Positions 19,441 to 26,533 of a DNA stretch of 64,000 nucleotides are shown one piece after another. Positions within the stretch are counted from its first letter, which is position 1; each line of letters begins with the position of its first letter. This stretch comes from Acidobacteriota bacterium (GTDB lineage Bacteria; Acidobacteriota; Terriglobia; Acidiferrales; UBA7541), in NCBI GenBank assembly GCA_003225315.1, contig QHZD01000020.1, forward strand, positions 62,001 to 126,000, written 5' to 3'. The translations under genes and the position numbers were made by a program. Under the pieces are notes generated by a model. It saw only the letters and a program-made list of their open reading frames with translations, made no database searches and was not told where the DNA came from.

Positions 19441-20454
19441 ATGCTCGCACGATTGTTACTGCTTTTTGCTTTCGCGATGTTCCTGACTTCAGGGGTGCTC
19501 CGCGTCGCAAAGCCTGCGCCGCCCGCTGGCGGTCTGTTGGTCGTTGCAAATCAAAAAGAGCACACGCTGCTCCTCGTCGATCCTGAGAATCGGCGCGAAC
19601 TCGCAAAAATAGTCGTCGGAGTGAACGGCCATGAAGTCATGGCCTCGAAAGACGGCCGCTTCGCCTACGTTCCGATTTACGGAAACTCCGGCGTCGGAAG
19701 GCCTGGAACAGATGGCAGCACGATTGACGTCATCGATTTGCAAGCGCGCAAGCTCACCGCCACGATCGATTTGGGCAAACCCCTCCGGCCGCATCGCGCG
19801 GAATTCGGGCCGGACGGGCTGCTCTACGTCACGGCGGAGCTGGCGAACGCCGTCGACGTCATCGATCCTTCCACACGCAGGATCCTTGCGGAAATTCCTA
19901 CTGGCGAGCCGCAGTCTCACATGCTGGTTCTATCAAGCGACGGCAAGCGCGGTTACACCGCTAACGTCAGCGCGGGAAGCGTAAGCGTGCTGGACTTGGC
20001 CAAGCGCAGTCTCGTCACCACGATTCCCGTGGCCAGGGTCGTTCAGCGGATTTCCATTTCGCCGGATGGCCGCCGCGTTTTTACTCATGACCAAAACGAA
20101 CCTCGCATCGCCGTCATCGACGCGGCCACAAATAAAATTACGAATTGGATCGAATTGCCAGCCGTCGCCTATGCGTCGGAGTCTACTCCTGACGGTCGCG
20201 GGCTTCTGGCAGTCAGTATGACTGCGAACAAACTCTTCGTGGTCGATTTGCAATCGCTGAAAGTAACGCGTTCCTTCGAGGCTCCGGAGAGGTCGTCGGA
20301 AATCCTGATTCGTCCGGACGGAAACATTGCCTACGTCAGTGGTACCGGCGCAGGAAAGATCGGCGTGCTCGACCTGCTCTCCTGGAAATTGGAACCGCCG
20401 ATCGACCTCACTCCTGGCGTCGACGGCATGGTCTGGGTCAGCGCTTCTCGCTAA
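19441..20454 (+). CDS. Exported YncE-like beta-propeller protein
   Basis: The 337-residue protein has a signal peptide and repeats of about 42 residues typical of YVTN/YncE propellers, such as SKDGRFAYVPIYG, GPDGLLYVTAEL, SSDGKRGYTANVS, SPDGRRVFTHDQN and RPDGNIAYVSGTG. These proteins are periplasmic or secreted and act as binding platforms. GAGGTGA lies just upstream of the ATG. The gene converges on a phosphodiesterase gene 18 bases away, with no obvious terminator between. Confidence 0.87.
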   Translation: MLARLLLLFAFAMFLTSGVLRVAKPAPPAGGLLVVANQKEHTLLLVDPENRRELAKIVVGVNGHEVMASKDGRFAYVPIYGNSGVGRPGTDGSTIDVIDLQARKLTATIDLGKPLRPHRAEFGPDGLLYVTAELANAVDVIDPSTRRILAEIPTGEPQSHMLVLSSDGKRGYTANVSAGSVSVLDLAKRSLVTTIPVARVVQRISISPDGRRVFTHDQNEPRIAVIDAATNKITNWIELPAVAYASESTPDGRGLLAVSMTANKLFVVDLQSLKVTRSFEAPERSSEILIRPDGNIAYVSGTGAGKIGVLDLLSWKLEPPIDLTPGVDGMVWVSASR

Positions 20455-20472
20455 ATATCGTGGAAAGCGGCA

Positions 20473-20955
20473 CTAGGTATTACGCGCCTCAAGGCCCACG
20501 AACTCTACCTCAGGCGCGGTTCGCCCCAACTGAAGACGCGCCACCGTTACGGGCAATTGGAATCTTCGTGGCCCGGCGCTTCCCGGATTGATGTACAGCA
20601 CTCCATCGCGCTCTAGCCTTCCCGCTTTGTGGGTATGGCCGCTAACGACAATGCGAAAACCGGATGCGGCGGGATTCAAATCCAGTGCCGTCACGTCGTG
20701 AATCATATAAATCATCACTCCATTCGCTTCCGTGACCGCCGTCACCGGGAGCACGTTCGCCCATGGCTCGGCATCCACGTTGCCCCGCACCGCTACGACC
20801 GGCGCGATCTTTCTTAATTCCTCCAAAATCTCCGGCTTGCCCACGTCTCCGGCATGCAGGATCAGCTCCGACCCGCGCAAAGCTTCCACGGCCTCTTTAC
20901 GCAGCAAGCCATGAGTATCCGAAATCAGTCCGATTCGTTTTACCCCACTTGGCAT
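20473..20955 (-). CDS. YfcE/MJ0936-family metallophosphodiesterase
   Basis: The 160-residue protein shows the two-metal phosphoesterase motifs in order: IGLISDTHG (D-x-H), LILHAGDVG (G-D), AVRGNVD (G-N-x-D) and IVVSGHTHKAG (G-H-T-H). This is the compact YfcE type, which cleaves phosphodiesters in vitro; the natural substrate is not known. ATG 20955 is preferred to a TTG six bases earlier. Confidence 0.9.
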   Translation of the reverse strand: MPSGVKRIGLISDTHGLLRKEAVEALRGSELILHAGDVGKPEILEELRKIAPVVAVRGNVDAEPWANVLPVTAVTEANGVMIYMIHDVTALDLNPAASGFRIVVSGHTHKAGRLERDGVLYINPGSAGPRRFQLPVTVARLQLGRTAPEVEFVGLEARNT

Positions 20956-21010
20956 AGGCAAATCCTATCGCGGAGAAGAAAGTGGAGCGGGAGAAATACT
21001 GCGGTGGGTT

Positions 21011-21388
21011 TTATGCGCTGACTTTGTTGGGAAATATCCGGCGCAGTGGTTTTGCACCCGGAGTCGGGAACTGCATGTGCCAGAAATTCATTTCGGGTGA
21101 ATTAAACTCGACTCCGACATACTGTTTGCCATCGCGAGCCCGGTGAATCGACACAACGCGGCACTCTGTCGATTGCGAAGTGTGGTCGTTCATCAATACG
21201 ACGGTCTGCCCCATCTTTACGATCTCTTCCAGTTGAAACAATGCTCCATGCCGGTTCACGGATTGCGAAACCGTCTGCGCGCTGAACTTTTCGCCCGAGT
21301 CCGTCTTCCCATGGATCGTCAGCGGCACGGTCAGTGCTACTCGTAGCGTGCGCCGGCGCTCTTTGCAACGAAAATGAAGCAGGGACAT
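21011..21388 (-). CDS. PilZ-like protein with degenerate second motif
   Basis: The 125-residue protein has the N-terminal RRTLR (RxxxR) element of PilZ domains, but the expected D/NxSxxG motif reads SVNRHG, lacking the acidic or Asn residue and the Ser. It may therefore bind cyclic di-GMP weakly or not at all. The body (VVSIHRARDGKQYVGVEFN) matches the PilZ beta-barrel. It stands alone. Confidence 0.82.
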   Translation of the reverse strand: MSLLHFRCKERRRTLRVALTVPLTIHGKTDSGEKFSAQTVSQSVNRHGALFQLEEIVKMGQTVVLMNDHTSQSTECRVVSIHRARDGKQYVGVEFNSPEMNFWHMQFPTPGAKPLRRIFPNKVSA

Positions 21389-21775
21389 TTCGGCTTCGAC
21401 CTCAAACTCTAATTTGGGAATGCGCGGCGCTTTCGACTAGTTTCGATCGAGGAGTGTCCGCTTACTGAGTCGTGTCAGCAGGGTGCTAAAGCGAAAGAAC
21501 AGGAGAACGGAAGTGACTAGCACGAACCTTGCCCACACAGCCCCATACTGCCGTCATACTTCTCCCGGGACAATGGCAGAACGGTACCACAAAATCCTAT
21601 TCCAAAACAGTACCCTCGTACTTCCCCAGCGCCCCACCATCCAGGCTACCGAACCCGGCATCCCTCGTAATTCGGCTATCTTAAACAGCTGCAAGGACAT
21701 AGCACTCTTGGCAGCTACGCCCTTCCGGCCCCAGCCAACCTGTTCCTTCTTAGTGTCCCAGCCGACGCATTCGTT
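21389..21775. other. Intergenic stretch without recognisable content
   Basis: Neither strand shows a convincing gene. A plus-strand open frame from 21483 continues into the antisense of the M23 gene and has no family resemblance. No hairpin with a T-run, tRNA or strong promoter was seen. Confidence 0.5.
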
Positions 21776-22756
21776 TCATCTTGTTCTTCGCTTGGAGGAC
21801 TTTTTCCTTGGCGGGACCTCCAGGGAGTTCACCAACAGTTTCACAAGAATCATCGGGTTCACCCGCGCTCGTTCCACCGTCAGTCCCCAGTGCAAGTGCG
21901 GTCCCGTGACGCGCCCGGTAGCCCCAACTTTTCCCAGCAGCCCGCCCGCTTCCAGAACGTCGCCCACTTTTACGTCGATCTCCGAAAGGTGGCCGTAGAA
22001 AGTGTAAATCCCCAGTCCGTGATCCAGCACGACGGTGTTCCCTGAAAAAAACAATTCCTCCGCCAGCGCGACCTTCCCGCGCTGCGCTGCGTGCACCGTC
22101 GTTCCGGTTACGCCCGGCAGATCCGCGCCGCCATGGGGCGACCCAGGATTCCCGTTCAGAATCCGCCGCTTCCCAAAATTCGAGCCAGTCGTCACGCCGT
22201 CCAGCGGTATGCGAAATGGCCCGTCCCACAACCGCTCTGGCGTCACACTGTCAAAAATGTCGCGCAACTTCTGGCGCTCTTCATTGGCGCGCTTGACTTG
22301 TTCAGGGCTGGGCTCGACGAACTCCTTGCCCACCTGCAATCGCTCCGTCGCAAACCGGCCTTGCCTCACTGCCACCTTGACGCTGCAACTCATTTTCTCG
22401 CCGCTCGCCGTCTCTCCCGTTATCTTTAGCTCGTATTCGCCGGGTGCCTTTTCGAGATCGACCCCAACCAAGCCTCTTCGCTGCGCTTCATCTGCGCCCT
22501 CTCGCCACATCGGGACAGTCCGACCGCCCCACTCGCCCTGCACTCCCGCCAGTGGCTTTGTACTCTTCAATGCGATCAGCAGCAAACTTCCTTGGCTCGC
22601 TTCGGGTGCGCTCAAGCGCAACGTCGTTCCCCCAGTGCAAGTTCTCGCGTTGTCCGCCAACACTTCCGCGGGAGCCATCGCGGCGCCTGCTGCCAAAATC
22701 ACGATGGCAAGTCTCATCCGCCGAAGTCGAATTTCCCGCCAGCCCCGCAATTTCAT
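21776..22756 (-). CDS. M23-family (LytM) peptidoglycan peptidase
   Basis: The 326-residue exported protein has a signal peptide (residues about 14-34), an immunoglobulin-like middle region and a C-terminal LytM domain. Zinc ligands are visible in SPHGGADLPG and GPHLHWGL, with YGHLSEI between. With all ligands present it should cut peptide cross-links in the cell wall. Its ATG overlaps the stop of the upstream gene (ATGA at 22753-22756), so both are translated together. Confidence 0.92.
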   Translation of the reverse strand: MKLRGWREIRLRRMRLAIVILAAGAAMAPAEVLADNARTCTGGTTLRLSAPEASQGSLLLIALKSTKPLAGVQGEWGGRTVPMWREGADEAQRRGLVGVDLEKAPGEYELKITGETASGEKMSCSVKVAVRQGRFATERLQVGKEFVEPSPEQVKRANEERQKLRDIFDSVTPERLWDGPFRIPLDGVTTGSNFGKRRILNGNPGSPHGGADLPGVTGTTVHAAQRGKVALAEELFFSGNTVVLDHGLGIYTFYGHLSEIDVKVGDVLEAGGLLGKVGATGRVTGPHLHWGLTVERARVNPMILVKLLVNSLEVPPRKKSSKRRTR

Positions 22757-23196
22757 TTCTGCTGCCGCATCGCCGCCACACGAGCCTCCACTTTTTCAAA
22801 CTGCGCCCGCGCTAGCTTCGATCCCATGATGGCTTTCTCAATCGTCAGAAACATCTCGGGGTTCTTCATCTTCTCGCGGAGCTCCGGCAAGAACGGCGTC
22901 ACCTTTGCAAAAATGAAGTACATTTCGCCGCAAAATGACACTTGAAAGAACAGCTTTTCACTCAGCACGCCATTCAAGACAAAGGACACGGCGATTCCCC
23001 AGTACCCGCCCACTTGCCTCAGCCAGTTATTCTCTTCCGTCCCCATGGCCGTTGCCACTTTCACGAAGTCGTCCGCGCATTTGGGCCAGAACGTGGCCAC
23101 CCACCAATGCCGTGCCTTGCGCATTTCCGCCTCGCGCCGCAGGTCGTAGAGTTCCAGGATCAGCCTCGCATCATCAATCGTCGGTTTTTTCGGCAT
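22753..23196 (-). CDS. Uncharacterised protein coupled to the M23 peptidase
   Basis: The 147-residue protein is helical with two moderately hydrophobic stretches (VGGYWGIAVSFVLNGVL and FFQVSFCGEMYFIFAKV), which could be membrane-associated helices, flanked by charged helices. It recalls DUF4760-like proteins, but I could not confirm that. ATG 23196 follows a G-rich binding site; the open frame reaches back to 23310 with a basic extension. Overlap with the peptidase gene suggests an envelope role. Confidence 0.75.
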   Translation of the reverse strand: MPKKPTIDDARLILELYDLRREAEMRKARHWWVATFWPKCADDFVKVATAMGTEENNWLRQVGGYWGIAVSFVLNGVLSEKLFFQVSFCGEMYFIFAKVTPFLPELREKMKNPEMFLTIEKAIMGSKLARAQFEKVEARVAAMRQQK

Positions 23197-23488
23197 TTTT
23201 CCCCCGCAGGAATACTTGCTTTGTGATTCTACCTTCTGTGCAGGCCCTTTCGTTCCCACTTTTTTGGTCGGCCGGGCCGCCTTCCTCGCGTCTCCCGAAG
23301 TGTCCGGCAACGCGACACTTTCATCCCGCCAGTGGACGCCCCCAAGCGGGCCAACCCTCAGTCCGTCGCAAGAAGTCTTTTTGAATCTATAGTTTCCGTA
23401 CTTCCTTCACACGGCATGAAGATTGCCCCATTCTTCAGCGGGAAATCACGTCCCGGGGATCCAACCAACACTCATCTTGGAGGCTTCC

Positions 23489-23947
23489 GTGAAAAAGATT
23501 GATCGCATGCGTGAACGAGTCAGCATCCTCCCCACTTCCACTTATCTTTCCAAGATGCACGACGCTGGCTGGACCCTGATCGCCCTTGAATGGGAGCGCG
23601 AAGTGGAATCCTCGTCGGCCCCCGAGCCGGAACAGCTTCCCGCCGCCTCCGAGGAAATTCCCTTTGGCTTGCGCATTGGCTCCGACTGCCGTCACCTGGA
23701 AGATGATCCGCTCGAAATGCAAACGCTCCGCTTCGTCGCCGAAATGATCGTCCAGGACATTTCCTTCAACAGCATGGCCGACGCGCTCAACGTCCGTGAA
23801 TATCGCACCCGCGACGGCCGCCCCTGGAACGCCGCCGCAGTCTTTAAGCTCACTCCTCGCCTCATCGAAGTCGCCCCGCGCATCCTTTCCGGCGCCGAGT
23901 GGGAATCGCGTAAAAAACAGCTCACCCGCGTCACCTGGAACTCTTAA
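23489..23947 (+). CDS. Protein resembling the recombinase DNA-binding module
   Basis: The 152-residue protein starts at GTG 23489, preceded by TTGGAGG. Residues about 80-130 (VQDISFNSMADALNVREYRT, then RDGRPWNAAAVFKLTPRL) match the helix-turn-helix part of large serine recombinases, where RT.DG.PW.A..V is the family pattern. The catalytic resolvase domain is absent, so it cannot be a recombinase by itself. A DNA-binding regulator is the likeliest reading. Confidence 0.7.
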   Translation: MKKIDRMRERVSILPTSTYLSKMHDAGWTLIALEWEREVESSSAPEPEQLPAASEEIPFGLRIGSDCRHLEDDPLEMQTLRFVAEMIVQDISFNSMADALNVREYRTRDGRPWNAAAVFKLTPRLIEVAPRILSGAEWESRKKQLTRVTWNS

Positions 23948-24064
23948 CGCCCCCGGTTCCGATATCTGGGGCCGAGCGGTGTTGTTTACGGGGCATCTGC
24001 CACTATTTTAGGAATCTGCGTTATTCTCAGCAAACGCTTGACGCTGCAAGCTGACGAGCGCACG

Positions 24065-25366
24065 TCATGCAGGTAATGCGCTCTTTCGCGCCAACGATGG
24101 GCTGAACTTCTCTTCCCAGCGAATTCGTCCCGTCATCTGCATCACCACGAACAGCGTGAGGATCGAGCCAATCGTCACCGTCAATCCCGTGAACCCTTCA
24201 AAGAAAAACGCATACGAGAACAACACAAGGTAGATCAGTTGCGTCAGTCCAGCCTCCACCATGGCAAATCGCAGGTCCACTACCAGGCGCAAATAGCTGA
24301 TCACCAGCACCACGGAAACTATTGACGAAATCAGGAACGCCGCATGGATCGAAATGTGGTCCGCCAGGTACGCCAGCAGCAGATGGAACGCAAAGAACGC
24401 GCACGCCAGGAAAAAATAGTTCATCGGGTGCAGATCGTTGCCGCGCAGCGTGGACAATATGAACACCAGGAAGAAAAAGAAGAACAGCGACACGGGAGCG
24501 AAATAGCTGATTCGTCCCGCCAGCGGTCCAGGCTGCAGCTTCTGCGGCATCTTCAACGCGATGTCGAATCCAGAAACCAAATTCTGATAATTCCACTCCA
24601 GTTCCCAGCCGTTTGCCGCCTGCCGCTTTTCCGTCGGCGAAAGCGAATTGTCCGGGAAATCGAAACCCGAAAAATCCGTTTTCACTACCAGATGGAAATC
24701 GTGCGCTTGCGAAATTTCCTTGCCGCCGCCGTCCGCATTCTCGCGCGCGGTTGAACCTTCCGCATTACCGCGTGAAAACGAATATCGCCAGCTATCCAGT
24801 CCCTGCGAACGATACGCCGCGTGCAGCACGGACTTCGCGCTCGCCGCCAGGCGGGTCCGCGCCACCGCCTGCGATCCGTTGAACGTCACCGCCAGCGGCT
24901 TGTCATCCAGAAGCAGTTGCACGTTGTCGTACACCGCCTGCTGCGCGGGAAATGGCAGTTGAATCACAAACTCCGCTTCCCGCGGCATGGGATTCTGGAA
25001 CGTGTACGCTCCGTCGAAATCCACTGTGTAGGTGCTGAACCACAGCAGCCCTTTTTGCCGGTAGTCGATGTGCAAGCTCGCCGCAACCCGGCTCGCGTCA
25101 ATCTTCACCGCTTCCGAATGAGTCTGCCGCTCCGTCCGCGTGGTTTTCTTTCCCTTTTCTTCCACTTCGACTGTTTTTTCTTCTTTCCATTCGCGCGCGA
25201 TCGCCGGCGGCGCCTGCGCTTGCGCCGCTCCCCACGTCGAAGCCACGCGCCCGGATAGCCCGGACTCCGCGTTATACGTCCTGTAGAAAATGGTGGACCC
25301 CAGAATGGCCCACGCAACCGCCGTACATCCAAAGATGAACGCAATCGCCGCAATCCGGTTGAACAT
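24065..25366 (-). CDS. creD: CreD-family inner-membrane protein
   Basis: The 433-residue protein has one N-terminal helix (AAIAFIFGCTAVAWAILG), a periplasmic region of about 250 residues and six C-terminal helices. The C-terminal half contains HPMNYFFLACAFFAFHLL and FSYAFFFEGFTGLTVTIG, typical of CreD. CreD proteins respond to envelope or metabolic stress; the mechanism is unknown. A good sigma-70 promoter and an inverted repeat lie just upstream. ATG 25366 is preferred to the longer frame from 25432, which would overlap the promoter. Confidence 0.9.
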   Translation of the reverse strand: MFNRIAAIAFIFGCTAVAWAILGSTIFYRTYNAESGLSGRVASTWGAAQAQAPPAIAREWKEEKTVEVEEKGKKTTRTERQTHSEAVKIDASRVAASLHIDYRQKGLLWFSTYTVDFDGAYTFQNPMPREAEFVIQLPFPAQQAVYDNVQLLLDDKPLAVTFNGSQAVARTRLAASAKSVLHAAYRSQGLDSWRYSFSRGNAEGSTARENADGGGKEISQAHDFHLVVKTDFSGFDFPDNSLSPTEKRQAANGWELEWNYQNLVSGFDIALKMPQKLQPGPLAGRISYFAPVSLFFFFFLVFILSTLRGNDLHPMNYFFLACAFFAFHLLLAYLADHISIHAAFLISSIVSVVLVISYLRLVVDLRFAMVEAGLTQLIYLVLFSYAFFFEGFTGLTVTIGSILTLFVVMQMTGRIRWEEKFSPSLARKSALPA

Positions 25367-25403
25367 GGTGGTTTGTGCCCCGTCTCTCTCCGCCGCTACC
25401 GCC

Positions 25404-25432
25404 AATCTAGCTCGGCCACTTGGCGTTGTCAA
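25404..25432 (-). promoter_or_regulatory. Sigma-70-type promoter of creD
   Basis: On the minus strand TTGACA (25432-25427) is separated by exactly 17 bases from TAGATT (25409-25404). Transcription would begin about 30 bases before the creD ATG at 25366. The -35 box is a perfect consensus and the -10 matches four of six positions. Confidence 0.65.
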
Positions 25433-25433
25433 G

Positions 25434-25452
25434 TACTTTTTGTTACAAAGTA
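25434..25452. promoter_or_regulatory. Inverted repeat abutting the creD -35 box, probable operator
   Basis: TACTTT (25434-25439) and AAAGTA (25447-25452) form a perfect 6-base inverted repeat with a 7-base spacer whose centre, GTTAC, is itself nearly symmetric. It ends one base from the -35 hexamer, where a dimeric regulator could activate or block polymerase. No candidate regulator gene is adjacent. Confidence 0.5.
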
Positions 25453-25492
25453 AAAGTTTCCTTCATGTGGGCTCCGGGCTTCTTTTGCCTCC

Positions 25493-25698
25493 GTAGCGCC
25501 GTCCCTTCAGGGCGGCATCCTTCTTTCTTCTGTCATCCCGGTCTGTCTTATCTGTCATCCCGAGCGAAGCCGAGGGACTTGCTTTGCTCCGGTAGGGGCA
25601 CGATACATCGTGCCCTCTCTTCGCTTCTTGTCTTTGTCTTGCAGCGCCGATTCCTTTAGGGCGGCATCCCTGCGGTTGTAGTAGCAGGTCTTCAGACC
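25493..25698. repeat. Cluster of intergenic hairpin and repeat elements
   Basis: Two related copies share CGCC, a variable centre and TAGGGCGGCATCC-like ends (25493-25520 and 25641-25669) and can fold on themselves. Between them lie GTCATCCCGAGCGAAGC (from 25554), with a shorter copy GTCATCCCGG at 25532-25541, the palindrome GGGCACGAT/ATCGTGCCC (25596-25615), and GGTCT/AGACC (25687-25698). Elements of these types recur in intergenic regions of environmental bacterial genomes including acidobacteria; that is recollection, not a search. Confidence 0.6.
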
Positions 25699-25715
25699 CG
25701 TTCTTGTAGCGGAAC

Positions 25716-26036
25716 TTATGCCTCTCTGTCCTTCAGTTCCAAGTCGAGCTTAAGAGATAAACCAAGGCCATCGAGCCCGGGGAACAGCGAAGCCCGGTGG
25801 ATGTTCATTGCGCGCAGATGCCTTAGGAATTTGATTCTCAGATTGCTCTCAATTTCAAGTTTTCGTATAACAGGCCGGTGTGTCGGTTCAGGGTGCATCA
25901 TCATCGTCATCAGAATCTGTCCAAACGACGCCTTATGATAGAGTTTGCAGAGGAAGATTCCTTGTTGCGCAAACAACCGTGGATGTTGCGACACTGCGCT
26001 TTTCAGGGCGCTTTTTTTGCATTTACAGATCGCCAA
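25716..26036 (-). pseudogene. C-terminal remnant of an FRG-domain protein
   Basis: The 106-codon frame has no proper start (TTG at 26036). It contains PRLFAQQGIFLCKL and, later, LRAMNIHRASLFPGLDGLG. The first resembles the QQG element of FRG domains and the second matches their C-terminal (I/N)xxxLFPGLDGL ending. The N-terminal part of the domain is missing: upstream bases are interrupted by stops in all frames, and the nadV promoter follows. A gene that lost its 5' part is the simplest reading. Confidence 0.65.
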
Positions 26037-26091
26037 CCCGGTATACCTTCAACAGTTTCCCCATTCATTCGAATTACCCACTAAATAAACA

Positions 26092-26120
26092 TTGACAACC
26101 AGTACCTTTTTTGCTATACT
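26092..26120 (+). promoter_or_regulatory. Near-consensus sigma-70 promoter
   Basis: TTGACA (26092-26097) is followed after exactly 17 bases by TATACT (26115-26120). Eleven of twelve positions match the consensus. Transcription would begin near 26127. The first recognisable gene downstream is nadV at 26534, leaving a leader of about 400 bases. Confidence 0.75.
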
Positions 26121-26533
26121 GCTTTGGTTGTTCACCATGGCGGAGAAAGGAGTGACTTCTTTTGTCCGCTACCCCTCCATCTTCCCTACCCAATCACGAC
26201 TCGCTCCGGCCCTCCGTGTCCTCTGTGTTGAATCCGATCCCGCTTTCCTATGGCGCTAACTCCTTTCCTCTCAATCCTTTTGCCGACCCCTACCACCTAA
26301 ACTCAGTCGTGTCAATCTCTTACAAGAATAGGGTGGGGGAGGGGTATTCTCGCCGTTCCCCGGATTCTAAGTCCTTTCCTTGCCGCACTTCCGACACGCT
26401 CCAGCGGCCTTCTCTGCGATCCTCCGCGGACCCAGCGCCTCTGCGTTATCCTTTTCTCTTCTTCTGCTATTCTCTTCGCAGCGGGCTGCCATCACCGCCG
26501 ATCCGCCTTTTATCCCAAGACCCGAGGAGCCCC
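26121..26533 (+). other. Long leader of nadV, pyrimidine-rich
   Basis: The nadV frame is open back to 26162, but the encoded 124-residue extension is a Ser/Pro-rich composition unlike any NAMPT domain. The DNA contains two copies of a CTCTG-rich intergenic motif (CCTCCGTGTCCTCTGTGTTG at 26211-26230, and a relative at 26411-26450). A small frame starting at ATG 26137 encodes 41 residues without resemblance. I treat the stretch as untranslated. Confidence 0.5.

Larger units (their letters stand above)
25453..26091. other. Gene-poor region with hairpin repeats and a gene remnant
   Basis: Between creD and the nadV promoter there is no intact gene. The left half holds several palindromic or repeated elements (25493-25698). 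The right half holds the minus-strand remains of an FRG-domain gene (25716-26036). This combination suggests a decayed region. Confidence 0.6.

Noticed and set aside
21483-21998. Plus-strand frame of 171 codons
   Set aside because: No ribosome binding site, no resemblance, and its second half is antisense to the M23 gene.
26162-26533. N-terminal extension of nadV by 124 codons
   Set aside because: Ser/Pro-rich, unlike any NAMPT, and encoded by intergenic repeat-like DNA; the conserved protein starts at 26534.
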